Assembly: GCA_946543465.1 (NCBI GenBank)
Contig: CAMNLR010000149.1
Span: 31,838 to 95,837, forward strand
DNA from: CAG-791 sp002390025
GTDB taxonomy: Bacteria; Bacillota; Clostridia; Lachnospirales; Lachnospiraceae
DNA length: 64,000 nucleotides
Direction of reading: 5' to 3'
How positions within the stretch are numbered: position 1 is the stretch's first letter; the number at the start of each line of letters is the position of its first letter. The position numbers were made by a program, and so were the translations under genes. The notes under the pieces were generated by a model. The model was not told where the DNA came from and did no database searches. It saw only the letters and a program-made list of their open reading frames with translations. Below are positions 34,982-43,361 of this stretch, one piece after another.

Positions 34982-37900
34982 ATGCCCCAGAGAACTGACA
35001 TCCACAAGGTATTGATCATCGGCTCCGGCCCGATCGTGATCGGCCAGGCCTGTGAATTTGACTACTCGGGGACGCAGGCATGCAAGGCTTTGCGCAGCCT
35101 GGGATATGAGATTGTGCTGGTGAATTCCAACCCGGCTACCATCATGACAGACCCGGAAATGGCAGACAGGACCTATATCGAACCTCTGAATGTCGACAGG
35201 GTCACGCAGATCATCAAAAAAGAGCGTCCTGACGCCCTGCTCCCCAACCTGGGAGGACAGTCCGGACTGAACCTTTGCGCCGAACTCTACAAGGAAGGCG
35301 TTCTGGATAAATATGGTGTCAAGGTCATCGGCGTTCAGGCAGACGCCATCGAGCGAGGCGAGGACCGCATCGAATTCAAAAAGACCATGGATATGCTGGG
35401 CATCGAGATGGCCCGCAGTGAAGTGTCCTACAGCGTGGAAGAGGCACTGGCGATCGCCGACAAGCTCGGCTATCCCGTAGTCCTTCGTCCCGCCTATACC
35501 ATGGGCGGCGCCGGCGGCGGCCTCGTATACAATAAAGAAGAACTGAGAACTGTCTGTGCCCGCGGCCTGCAGGCTTCCCTGATCGGCCAGGTCCTGGTTG
35601 AAGAGTCCATCCTGGGCTGGGAAGAGCTCGAGCTGGAAGTCGTCCGCGACAAGGACAACAACATGATCACTGTCTGCTTCATCGAGAACGTCGACCCCGT
35701 CGGCGTCCACACCGGTGATTCCTTCTGCACGGCCCCCATGCTGACCATCGATGAGGACCTTCAGAAAAAACTGCAGGAGCAGGCCTACAAGATCGTCGAG
35801 CACATCGGCGTCATCGGCGGCACCAATGTCCAGTTTGCCCATGACCCTAAGAGCGGCCGCGTGATCGTCATCGAGATCAACCCCCGCACCTCCCGTTCCT
35901 CCGCCCTGGCCTCCAAGGCGACCGGCTTCCCGATCGCGCTGGTCTCCGCAAAGCTTGCGACAGGTCTGACCCTGGCGGATCTGACGGACTCCCGTTTCGG
36001 GACCCTGGACAAATACGTCCCCACCGGCGATTTCGTCGTCGTCAAGTTTGCCCGCTGGGCATTTGAAAAGTTCAAGGGTGTCGAGGACAAGCTGGGCACG
36101 CAGATGCGCGCCGTCGGCGAAGTCATGAGCATCGGCAAGACCTACAAGGAAGCCTTCCAGAAAGCCATCCGCTCCCTGGAGAAGGGACGCTATGGTCTCG
36201 GCCATGTGAACGGCTATGACAAAATGTCCCTCGAAGAACTCAGAAAGCTCCTGGTCAACGTCTCCTCCGAGCGCCACTTCATCATGTATGAGGCCCTCCG
36301 CAAGGGCATGACCGTGGATGAGATTTTTGACATCACCAAGGTCAAACACTATTTCGTCCAGGAAATGAAGGAACTCGTGGAAGAGGAAGAGGCTCTGGTA
36401 AGAGAATTCAAGGGCCGCATTCCCTCTGATGAGGCTCTGCTCCAGGCCAAGAAAGACGGCTTCTCTGACCACTATCTGGCACAGATCCTGGATGTGAAAC
36501 AGGATGACATCCGCAACGCCCGCGAAGCTCTCGGCTGCACCGAGAACTGGGAAGGCGTCCATGTCAGCGGCACACAGGACAGCGCCTATTACTATTCGAC
36601 CTACATCGGCGAGGACAAGAACCCGATCAACACCGACAGGCCCAAGATCATGATCCTGGGCGGCGGCCCTAACCGCATCGGACAGGGTATCGAGTTCGAC
36701 TATTGCTGTGTCCACGCCGCTCAGTCCCTGCGCAAGCTGGGCTTTGAGACCATCATTGTCAACTGCAACCCCGAGACTGTCTCCACAGACTATGACACCT
36801 CCGACAAGCTCTATTTCGAGCCTCTGACCCTGGAGGATGTCCTCTCGATCTACAGAAAAGAAAAGCCCGTCGGCGTCATCGCCCAGTTCGGCGGACAGAC
36901 ACCTCTGAACCTGGCTTCCAAGCTGGAAAAAGAAGGCGTCAAGATCCTCGGAACCTCCCCTGCGGTCATTGACCTCGCTGAGGACCGCGATCACTTCCGC
37001 GCCATGATGGACAAGCTGGGCATCCCCATGCCCGAGGCCGGCATGGCAACCACCGTGGAAGAGGCCCAGGAGATCGCCGGCAAGATCGGCTATCCCGTCA
37101 TGGTCCGTCCCTCCTATGTTCTGGGCGGACGCGGCATGGAAGTCGTCCACGACGATGAGCAGATGGCAGACTATATGGCGGCTGCAGTCGGAGTAACACC
37201 CGACCGCCCGATCCTGATCGACCGCTTCCTCCACAACGCCATGGAGTGCGAGGCAGACGCGATCTGCGACGGAACCCACGCCTTTGTGCCCGCAGTCATG
37301 GAGCACATCGAGCTGGCCGGTATCCACTCCGGTGACTCCGCCTGCATCATTCCTTCCGCGCATATTTCCGAGAAGCACCTGCAGACCATCCGCGAGTACA
37401 CCAGAAAGATCGCCGAGGAGATGCATGTCGTCGGCCTGATGAACATGCAGTACGCCATTGAAGACGATGTCGTCTACGTACTTGAGGCCAATCCCCGTGC
37501 CTCCAGAACCGTTCCGCTTGTCTCCAAGGTCTGCGGCATCCGCATGGTGCCTCTGGCCACCGAGATCATCACCGCGGAGCTGACCGGACGCAAGTCCCCT
37601 GTGCCGGACCTGAAGGAGAAGGATATCCCTTACTACGGCGTCAAGGAAGCCGTCTTCCCCTTCAACATGTTCCCGGAAGTCGACCCCGTACTCGGACCCG
37701 AGATGCGCTCCACCGGCGAAGTTCTGGGCATTTCCCGTTCCACCGGCGGTGCCTTCTACAAGGCCCAGGAAGCAGCAAAGATGATCCTTCCTCTGGAGGG
37801 AACCGTGCTCATCACGGTCAGCGAGCCTGACCGCCCCTATGCGCCCGAAATCGCGCGCAGATTTCACGAGGCCGGTTTCAAGATCCTGGCGACTGACCAG

Positions 37901-38212
37901 ACCTGCAAGGCGATTGCCCAGGCCGGCATCCCCTGCGAGCGCGTCAACAAGAACTATGAGGGCCGTCCCAACATCCTCGATCTCATCACCAACGGCGAGA
38001 TCCAGATGGTCGTCAACACCCCCATGGGCAAGGGTGCCCGCCATGATGACAGCTACCTGCGCAAGGCAGCCATCAAGGCCAAGATCCCCTATGTCACCAC
38101 CACGGCAGCAGGCCTCGCCGCAGCAGAGGGCATCAGCCATCTCAAGCGCAGAGGCAAGGGCCTCATCCTGCCCCTGCAGGAGTGGCACGCCATGATCAGG
38201 GACAAGGACTGA
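34982..38212 (+). CDS. carB: Carbamoyl-phosphate synthase large subunit
   Basis: 1076 residues, full length. First half: KVLIIGSGPIVIGQACEFDYSGTQ, ATIMTDPEMADRTYIEPL, VLRPAYTMGGAGGG; second half repeats the ATP-grasp fold: IMILGGGPNRIGQGIEFDYCCVHA, VMVRPSYVLGGRGMEVV. The C-terminal allosteric domain (from about 935) includes EAGFKILATDQTCKAI and NTPMGKGARHDDSYLRKAA. It makes carbamoyl phosphate for pyrimidines and arginine together with the glutaminase subunit CarA, which is not adjacent and not in the window. Start ATG with GAGGAG upstream. Confidence 0.97.
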   Translation: MPQRTDIHKVLIIGSGPIVIGQACEFDYSGTQACKALRSLGYEIVLVNSNPATIMTDPEMADRTYIEPLNVDRVTQIIKKERPDALLPNLGGQSGLNLCAELYKEGVLDKYGVKVIGVQADAIERGEDRIEFKKTMDMLGIEMARSEVSYSVEEALAIADKLGYPVVLRPAYTMGGAGGGLVYNKEELRTVCARGLQASLIGQVLVEESILGWEELELEVVRDKDNNMITVCFIENVDPVGVHTGDSFCTAPMLTIDEDLQKKLQEQAYKIVEHIGVIGGTNVQFAHDPKSGRVIVIEINPRTSRSSALASKATGFPIALVSAKLATGLTLADLTDSRFGTLDKYVPTGDFVVVKFARWAFEKFKGVEDKLGTQMRAVGEVMSIGKTYKEAFQKAIRSLEKGRYGLGHVNGYDKMSLEELRKLLVNVSSERHFIMYEALRKGMTVDEIFDITKVKHYFVQEMKELVEEEEALVREFKGRIPSDEALLQAKKDGFSDHYLAQILDVKQDDIRNAREALGCTENWEGVHVSGTQDSAYYYSTYIGEDKNPINTDRPKIMILGGGPNRIGQGIEFDYCCVHAAQSLRKLGFETIIVNCNPETVSTDYDTSDKLYFEPLTLEDVLSIYRKEKPVGVIAQFGGQTPLNLASKLEKEGVKILGTSPAVIDLAEDRDHFRAMMDKLGIPMPEAGMATTVEEAQEIAGKIGYPVMVRPSYVLGGRGMEVVHDDEQMADYMAAAVGVTPDRPILIDRFLHNAMECEADAICDGTHAFVPAVMEHIELAGIHSGDSACIIPSAHISEKHLQTIREYTRKIAEEMHVVGLMNMQYAIEDDVVYVLEANPRASRTVPLVSKVCGIRMVPLATEIITAELTGRKSPVPDLKEKDIPYYGVKEAVFPFNMFPEVDPVLGPEMRSTGEVLGISRSTGGAFYKAQEAAKMILPLEGTVLITVSEPDRPYAPEIARRFHEAGFKILATDQTCKAIAQAGIPCERVNKNYEGRPNILDLITNGEIQMVVNTPMGKGARHDDSYLRKAAIKAKIPYVTTTAAGLAAAEGISHLKRRGKGLILPLQEWHAMIRDKD

Positions 38213-38230
38213 TTGCCGGACAAAGGTATT

Positions 38231-38260
38231 TTGACAAAGTTATTTAGTCAAATGTATTCT
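38231..38260 (+). promoter_or_regulatory. Possible promoter just after carB
   Basis: TTGACA (38231-38236), 18 bp, TATTCT (38255-38260); an inverted repeat TTGAC/GTCAA overlaps it. A transcript from here would meet the terminator at 38276 almost at once. Confidence 0.35.
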
Positions 38261-38275
38261 TTTTGTGATTATAAA

Positions 38276-38309
38276 GCCTGCTTCTGCAAACCGCAGAGGC
38301 AGGTTTTTT
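38276..38309 (+). terminator. Intrinsic terminator after carB
   Basis: CCTGC-T-TCTGC (38277-38287) pairs with GCAGA-G-GCAGG, followed by TTTTTT to 38309. Confidence 0.75.
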
Positions 38310-38486
38310 ATGAAAAGCGAAGCGGCAGAGCTGTCCCGGAAGAGAAAGATCACCCATGCCCGGAAAGGAGCAAAGCGACTGAAGGAGATAGCGGGCAAAA
38401 GGTCACCACTAGCCCGAAAAAGTGAAGCGACCGAGCTGTCCAAAAAAGGAAAGGCCACGCATGTTGAAAAAGGAAAGCGCATATAA
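38310..38486 (+). CDS. Doubtful small basic ORF with an internal duplication
   Basis: 58 codons from ATG 38310, which follows the terminator T-run directly and has no ribosome binding site. The product would be Lys/Arg/Glu-rich and contains a repeat: KSEAAELSRKRKITHARKG (1st copy) and KSEATELSKKGKATHVEKG (2nd copy), from a 57-bp DNA duplication that stayed in frame. It lies between two terminators. Translation is uncertain; it may be only a repeat-rich intergenic remnant. Confidence 0.25.
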   Translation: MKSEAAELSRKRKITHARKGAKRLKEIAGKRSPLARKSEATELSKKGKATHVEKGKRI

Positions 38487-38527
38487 AAAACAGCTTCCGC
38501 ATCAATCGAGATGAGGAAGCTGTTTTT
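38486..38527. terminator. Terminator of pncB (bidirectional hairpin)
   Basis: AAAAACAGCTTCC (38486-38498) pairs perfectly with GGAAGCTGTTTTT (38515-38527); on the minus strand it lies 40 bp after the pncB stop. Confidence 0.85.
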
Positions 38528-38566
38528 CAATTTTCATCCTGTATTTTTTTCTGTTGAGAAAACAGA

Positions 38567-40042
38567 TCAGGCATCTGCCATTTTCATTTTCTGCTCTGTG
38601 ATCTCATCGAGCAGGCGGAGCTTGTTTTCATAGAGCTTCTGGGACAGGTCTACGTAGACCTGGTGAGGGTTGACCAGACGGCGGGACTCCTCCCAGAGCG
38701 TTTCCTGTTCTTTCATGCAGTATGCGCGGATATCCATGGTCTTGGGAGACTCGTAGACACATTTGCCGTCCTTGAAGAGCGGCACCATCAGCTCGCGCAG
38801 AGAGAATTCGCCGGGAGCCAGGCGGGTCTTTTTCCAGGGCTCGACGGGATCGAAGAGGGTGATCTGCTCGTTCTCGCTGTATGTCTCTTCCTCAAGACAG
38901 ATGATATCTGCCTGGATCTTGTGCTCGGGCTCATTGTAGACACGGTAGATCTTCTTGTTGCCGGGATTGGTGACCTTCTCGGTGTTCTCGGACAGCTTGA
39001 TCTTGGGAATGAAATTGCCCTTGTCATCCTGGATGGCAGCCAGTTTGTAGACGCCGCCAAAAGAAGGATTGTCTTTGGCTGTGATCAGGTTGGTGCCGAC
39101 GCCCCAGGAAGTAATTGTCGCTCCCTGGTCTTTCAGGGAGTTGATCAGATGCTCGTCCAGGTCGTTGGAGGCGGAGATGATCGCATCCGGGAAACCTGCC
39201 TCATCGAGCATCTTTCTGGCCTTTTTGGAGATATAGGCAAGGTCGCCGCTGTCGAGGCGGATACCGTAGCCTTTGCCCAGAGTGCCCTTGTCGCGCATAT
39301 ACTGGAAGGTCTTGATCGCGTTCGGGACACCGGATTTCAGCGTATCATAGGTGTCGGCCAGCAGGATGCAGGCATTGGGATAAAGGTCCGCATAGGTCTT
39401 GAAGGCGGTCAGCTCATCCGGGAAGCTCATGATCCAGCTGTGTGCATGGGTGCCCTTGACGGGAACGTCGAAGAGCTCGCCGCACAGGACGTTGGAGGTT
39501 CCGACACATCCCGCGATGACGGCTGCACGTGCGCCGTAGGTGCCGGCATCGGGACCCTGCGCGCGGCGGAGGCCGAACTCCATGACGCCGTCGCCCTTGG
39601 CGGCATAGCAGATGCGGGCTGCCTTGGCGGCGATCAGACTCTGGTGGTTGATGATATTGAGGATCGCAGTCTCCATCAGCTGGGCCTGGGCGATTGGGGC
39701 GATGACTTTGACCATGGGCTCGCGGGGGAACATCAGAGTTCCCTCGGGAATCGCATAGATGTCACCTGTAAATTTGAAATCTGCCAGATAATCCAGGAAG
39801 TCCGCGTCAAAGATCTCCAGGCTGCGAAGATATTCGATGTCCTGGCTGCTGAAATGCAGGTCTTTCACATAGCGGACCAGCTGTTCAACACCGCACATGA
39901 TGGCATAGCCGCCCCCGAAGGGATTGGTGCGGTAGAAAGCATCGAAAATAACGGTTCGGTTTTCTTCTTTGTTCTTGAAATAGCCCTGCATCATGGTCAG
40001 TTCATACAGGTCAGTAAGAAGGGTCAGGTTTTGTCTGTCCAT
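38567..40042 (-). CDS. pncB: Nicotinate phosphoribosyltransferase
   Basis: 491 residues from ATG 40042 behind AAAGGAGATC; the frame extends 45 bp upstream without a site. Family motifs: LLTDLYELTMMQGYF at the N-terminus, FDAFYRTNPFGGGYAI, MEFGLRRAQGPD, GTHAHSWIMSF, and GIRLDSGDLAYISKKARKML. It converts nicotinate and PRPP to nicotinate mononucleotide in NAD salvage. Monocistronic, with its own promoter and terminator. Confidence 0.95.
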   Translation of the reverse strand: MDRQNLTLLTDLYELTMMQGYFKNKEENRTVIFDAFYRTNPFGGGYAIMCGVEQLVRYVKDLHFSSQDIEYLRSLEIFDADFLDYLADFKFTGDIYAIPEGTLMFPREPMVKVIAPIAQAQLMETAILNIINHQSLIAAKAARICYAAKGDGVMEFGLRRAQGPDAGTYGARAAVIAGCVGTSNVLCGELFDVPVKGTHAHSWIMSFPDELTAFKTYADLYPNACILLADTYDTLKSGVPNAIKTFQYMRDKGTLGKGYGIRLDSGDLAYISKKARKMLDEAGFPDAIISASNDLDEHLINSLKDQGATITSWGVGTNLITAKDNPSFGGVYKLAAIQDDKGNFIPKIKLSENTEKVTNPGNKKIYRVYNEPEHKIQADIICLEEETYSENEQITLFDPVEPWKKTRLAPGEFSLRELMVPLFKDGKCVYESPKTMDIRAYCMKEQETLWEESRRLVNPHQVYVDLSQKLYENKLRLLDEITEQKMKMADA

Positions 40043-40168
40043 ACTGTTGATCTCCTTTGTTATTGCCGGAACTGCAGCACATACCATTCAAGAAAGAAGA
40101 ACATGGTGGAGTTCTCAGTGAAAGGATTTACCGGCTGCTTCCCGGGCTGTCAAGACACATGTACATAC

Positions 40169-40197
40169 ATGATACTCTATTTAGACATGTTTAGCAA
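40169..40197 (-). promoter_or_regulatory. pncB promoter with overlapping inverted repeat
   Basis: On the minus strand TTGCTA (40197-40192), 17 bp, TATCAT (40174-40169). The spacer holds TAAACATGTCTA, an imperfect palindrome placed where a repressor would act. A niacin-responsive NiaR-type operator is a reasonable guess for this gene, but the motif is matched from memory only. Confidence 0.5.
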
Positions 40198-40329
40198 TGT
40201 AGAGATTGCAGGTTACCGGTCACGAACTGGCTTCGAAGCGGTAAGCCTTAGTACAGCTCTGCGAAAAAAGCTGACCGACACGGGAGGTATACCTTGAAGG
40301 CGACTTCCTAAGGGCGCAATAAATCTGTA

Positions 40330-40358
40330 TTGACATATACGCTTTCCGGAAATACTAT
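40330..40358 (+). promoter_or_regulatory. Promoter upstream of dapL
   Basis: TTGACA (40330-40335), 17 bp, TACTAT (40353-40358). Transcription would start near 40365, 234 nt before dapL. Confidence 0.65.
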
Positions 40359-40386
40359 TACAAAGGAGCATCAAAGGCGATACGCC

Positions 40387-40424
40387 CTTCAATGCGATCA
40401 TCGTAGAATCGCATGAAGTTTTTT
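40387..40424 (+). terminator. First leader terminator upstream of dapL
   Basis: CTTC-A-ATGCGAT (40387-40398) pairs with ATCGCATGAAG (40408-40418), then TTTTTT. It lies only 22-60 nt after the promoter start, so it either ends a very short RNA or attenuates dapL. Confidence 0.65.
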
Positions 40425-40460
40425 ATAAGTATTATTGTTTTTATAGTTGCAACAGAGCAA

Positions 40461-40501
40461 AGGCGCTCGGGGGCCTATCCTCGTGCGCCTGTTTTTGTTT
40501 T
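40461..40501 (+). terminator. Second leader terminator upstream of dapL
   Basis: AGGCGC (40461-40466) pairs with GCGCCT (40485-40490) around a GGG/CC inner helix, then GTTTTTGTTTT. No good promoter is visible between it and dapL. Confidence 0.65.
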
Positions 40502-40598
40502 AGGAACACTTGCAAATCGGCAGGAACCTGACCGCAAACCGGAAAGAGAATAACCGGTTGATGATCGGGCAGCCGGCTTTACACAGGAGGGAAGGCAC

Positions 40599-41819
40599 AT
40601 GGCAAAGGCAAATGACAATTATCTGCGTTTACCGGGAAATTATCTTTTTTCAACGATTGGGAAGAAGGTCCGGGAGTACCAGGAGGCACATCCGGAGGCA
40701 GACGTGATCCGTCTGGGGATCGGAGATGTGACGCAGCCGCTTGCTCCGGAGATCATCGGGGCGCTCCACAGGGCAGTTGACGAGATGGGAGCGGCGGAGA
40801 CTTTTAAAGGATATGCGCCGGATCTGGGATATGCTTTTCTGAGGGAGAAGATTGCGGCTTTCGATTATCAGAGCAGGGGCTGTGATATTTCACCGGAGGA
40901 GATTTTTATCTCCGACGGCTCCAAGTGCGACTGCAGCAATATTCAGGAAATCTTCAGCCTCGACAATACGATCGCAGTGTGCGATCCTGTCTATCCGGTC
41001 TATGTGGATTCCAACGTGATGGCAGGAAGGACAGGGCTGTATGATACGGCGGCGGGAGCCTACCGGGATGTGGTCTATATGCCCTGCACAGCGCAGAACG
41101 GTTTTGCACCGGAGCTGCCTCAGGGAAAGGCTCCGGATCTGATCTACCTGTGCTTCCCCAACAATCCTACGGGCGCTGTCATGAAAAAGGACAGGCTTCA
41201 GGAGTGGGTGGACTACGCCAACAAAAACGGGTCCATCATCCTCTACGATGCGGCCTATGAGGCCTACATTTCGGAAGAGGATGTGCCGCACAGTATCTAT
41301 GAGTGCGAGGGCGCCAGAGGCTGTGCGATCGAGTTCCGTTCCTTCTCCAAGACTGCCGGTTTTACAGGCCTGCGTCTGGGCTTCACAGTTATTCCGGAAG
41401 ATCTGGAGGCGGACGGAGTCAGGCTTTGGCCCCTCTGGGCAAGGCGCCACGGAACCAAGTACAACGGCGCGCCCTACATCGTCCAGAGAGCGGGAGAGGC
41501 CGTTTACACAGATGCGGGAAGAGCCCAGATCAGGGATCAGATTGCTTATTATATGGATAATGCCAGGATCATCTATGAGGGGCTGCAGAGCGCCGGCTAC
41601 GAGGTCTCCGGCGGGGTCAATGCGCCCTATATCTGGCTGCGGACGCCGGACAATATGACCAGCTGGGAGTTTTTTGACAGCCTTCTGTCAAAAGCAAATG
41701 TGGTTGGAACCCCCGGCTCCGGCTTCGGACCGGCCGGAGAGCACTACTTCCGCCTGACCGCTTTCGGAACAAAGGAAAATACCATCCGTGCCATCGAAAG
41801 GATCCGGGAGAGGATGTGA
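40599..41819 (+). CDS. dapL: LL-diaminopimelate aminotransferase
   Basis: 406 residues, usual length for DapL. Opens DNYLRLPGNYLFSTIGKKV, then FISDGSKCDCSNIQEIF and SFSKTAGFTGLRLGFTV with the PLP lysine near 251. It converts tetrahydrodipicolinate to LL-diaminopimelate in one step, the route of many Clostridia, chlamydiae and plants, giving cell wall and lysine precursor. Start ATG 40599 with AGGAGGGAAGG. Its transcription appears to pass two terminators. Confidence 0.95.
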   Translation: MAKANDNYLRLPGNYLFSTIGKKVREYQEAHPEADVIRLGIGDVTQPLAPEIIGALHRAVDEMGAAETFKGYAPDLGYAFLREKIAAFDYQSRGCDISPEEIFISDGSKCDCSNIQEIFSLDNTIAVCDPVYPVYVDSNVMAGRTGLYDTAAGAYRDVVYMPCTAQNGFAPELPQGKAPDLIYLCFPNNPTGAVMKKDRLQEWVDYANKNGSIILYDAAYEAYISEEDVPHSIYECEGARGCAIEFRSFSKTAGFTGLRLGFTVIPEDLEADGVRLWPLWARRHGTKYNGAPYIVQRAGEAVYTDAGRAQIRDQIAYYMDNARIIYEGLQSAGYEVSGGVNAPYIWLRTPDNMTSWEFFDSLLSKANVVGTPGSGFGPAGEHYFRLTAFGTKENTIRAIERIRERM

Positions 41820-41998
41820 GGGGACTTATAACCTCTTTACTTTTTTGGAAATATTTGTTAGAAACTTTTATTAGAAAATTCTATAGGGAACTCTTATTGG
41901 AGACCTTGTTAAAATTCTTTATTGGGAACTTATTCGGGAAAAGAGCACATAATAGATAGCCCTGCGTCAGGCACAGGCATTTATTTTTTGGTTCTGTC

Positions 41999-42907
41999 TC
42001 AGTGTCCGGCGCGGTGCCGGTAATAGGCAAACATATACTGCTGATAGATTCCGTTATAGGGAGAATACTGGTCGTAGGGATAGCCGTCAGGATATTCCTG
42101 CGACAGTATTTTTTTGACCCATACATCAATGGGAAAAGCGTCCACGTGGTGCAGGCCGAACAGAGACACGCAGCTGGCAACCTTTATGCCGACACCATAG
42201 AGCGCGGTGAGAGACTTCATCGCGCTCTTTTCATCTGACGCGGTCAGTTCCTCGAGATTGATCTTTTCCGTAAGGACAGCTTCTGCCGCTGCCTTCACAT
42301 ATTTGCAGCGGTATCCCAGCCGGCATTGTGCAAGTGCATCATCTGAGAGAGAGGCAATCTGCTGTGGTGTCGGAAAGGCATAATAAGGAATTCTGCGGGA
42401 ATCAAGTCTCTTTTCTCCGCAGCTTTGGGAGAGAGATTCCACACAGCGGCGGATTCCCGGAATATTCTTGTTCTGGGAAATGATAAAGGTGATCAGCATC
42501 TCCCAGGGATCCTGGCGAAGGATGCGGATTCCTTTTTCCTGCTCTGCCGCCTCCCAGAGGAATGGATCCCGGGCTCGATCAATCCGCTCACGGATGCAGC
42601 GGTAGTTTTCACCCAGATCGAAGTAGCTGTGCCAGAAGTTTGAGAAGTCCTCTTCGGAACAGCCTAGCTCATAGAGCCCTTGGCCGGCATCCAGCTCAGT
42701 GATATACAGGCAGGAATTACCTGCAAGGATGCGGTATGTGCAGGGGTGACTTGCGCTGTCTGCTTTATTTCTCTGCTTTTCAGTCTCCTGCTTATTCATA
42801 GGAGAGCAAGAATCGTTTTCAATAGCGTCTGTCTTTTCCCACCGGAAACACTGCCCGCTCTCCGCTATTTTTTCCAAATCAAAATCATCTGATATCTGTG
42901 TGATCAA
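41999..42907 (-). CDS. ogg: 8-oxoguanine DNA glycosylase (OGG family)
   Basis: 302 residues from a TTG start (42907) with GGAGGT 8 bp upstream. N-terminal OGG domain AESGQCFRW (16-23), helix-hairpin-helix ALYGVGIKVASCVSLFG (235-251) with the catalytic lysine K242, and the catalytic aspartate D261 in AFPIDVWVKKIL. It excises 8-oxoguanine opposite cytosine. A hydrophilic insert (about 25-55, EKTDAIENDSCSPMNKQE) is not typical. Monocistronic; the 180 bp downstream (41820-41998) are AT rich with TTATTGGAAAC-like repetition. Confidence 0.9.
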   Translation of the reverse strand: MITQISDDFDLEKIAESGQCFRWEKTDAIENDSCSPMNKQETEKQRNKADSASHPCTYRILAGNSCLYITELDAGQGLYELGCSEEDFSNFWHSYFDLGENYRCIRERIDRARDPFLWEAAEQEKGIRILRQDPWEMLITFIISQNKNIPGIRRCVESLSQSCGEKRLDSRRIPYYAFPTPQQIASLSDDALAQCRLGYRCKYVKAAAEAVLTEKINLEELTASDEKSAMKSLTALYGVGIKVASCVSLFGLHHVDAFPIDVWVKKILSQEYPDGYPYDQYSPYNGIYQQYMFAYYRHRAGH

Positions 42908-43361
42908 CCTGACTTACCTCCGGTTTTCTGACATCTTTGCTACCAGTCCAAAAATGTAAAAATCTTGAAAAAAATAGAAAAATGAAATCAGTTGACTGTC
43001 CGGAAAGGACGGTTTCTGATTCGATTGATTCATCTTATCATTGACGCCGAAGGATGACAATCTGAAGCTTACGGCAGAAATAGCAGCTGCTACAGAAGCG
43101 CATAGAGCTATAGCAGAAACGACTGTCTGGATGATGAAACGTCTGGTTTGCTTTTACAAAGGGTCAAAAATGGAGTAGGATAAAACCTCGCAGGAGCAGT
43201 AAGTGCGAAGAGAATAATCTTTTAAAGTCTCCGCTACAAAACAAGATGTTTTCAATAATATAATAAAAATATAGTAAGACACTATATTTGGCGGCATTGT
43301 CTGGAGAGTTTAATTGTTTGGAGTGTTTATTAAGAAAGTTTTTTGCAGAAAGGAGTTTGTG
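42908..43361. other. AT-rich gap with a small ORF remnant and promoter module A
   Basis: 454 bp. In 43046-43180 the frame starting with TTG 43042 reads LTPKDDNLKLTAEIAAATEA, then HRAIAETTVWMMKRLVCFYK and a stop; it has no binding site and looks like the end of a lost gene. The end of this frame overlaps promoter module A (43148-43186). Otherwise nothing recognisable. Confidence 0.35.
43148..43186 (+). promoter_or_regulatory. Promoter module A (upstream of the lipoprotein gene)
   Basis: TTTACA, 17 bp containing AGGGTCAAAAATGGAG, then TAGGAT, followed by AAAAC. The same arrangement recurs at 44965 and 45162. Confidence 0.45.

Noticed and set aside
34940..38188. Open frame of more than 1000 codons opposite carB
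   Set aside because: carB is unmistakable over its full length; the antisense frame is a by-product of its codon use, with a composition unlike a protein.
38663..40297. Plus-strand open frame of 544 codons over pncB
   Set aside because: Antisense to a complete pncB with all family motifs; no binding site and no domain.
40365..40500. Lysine riboswitch upstream of dapL
   Set aside because: The leader is too short and lacks the conserved L-box junction; only the terminators are supported.
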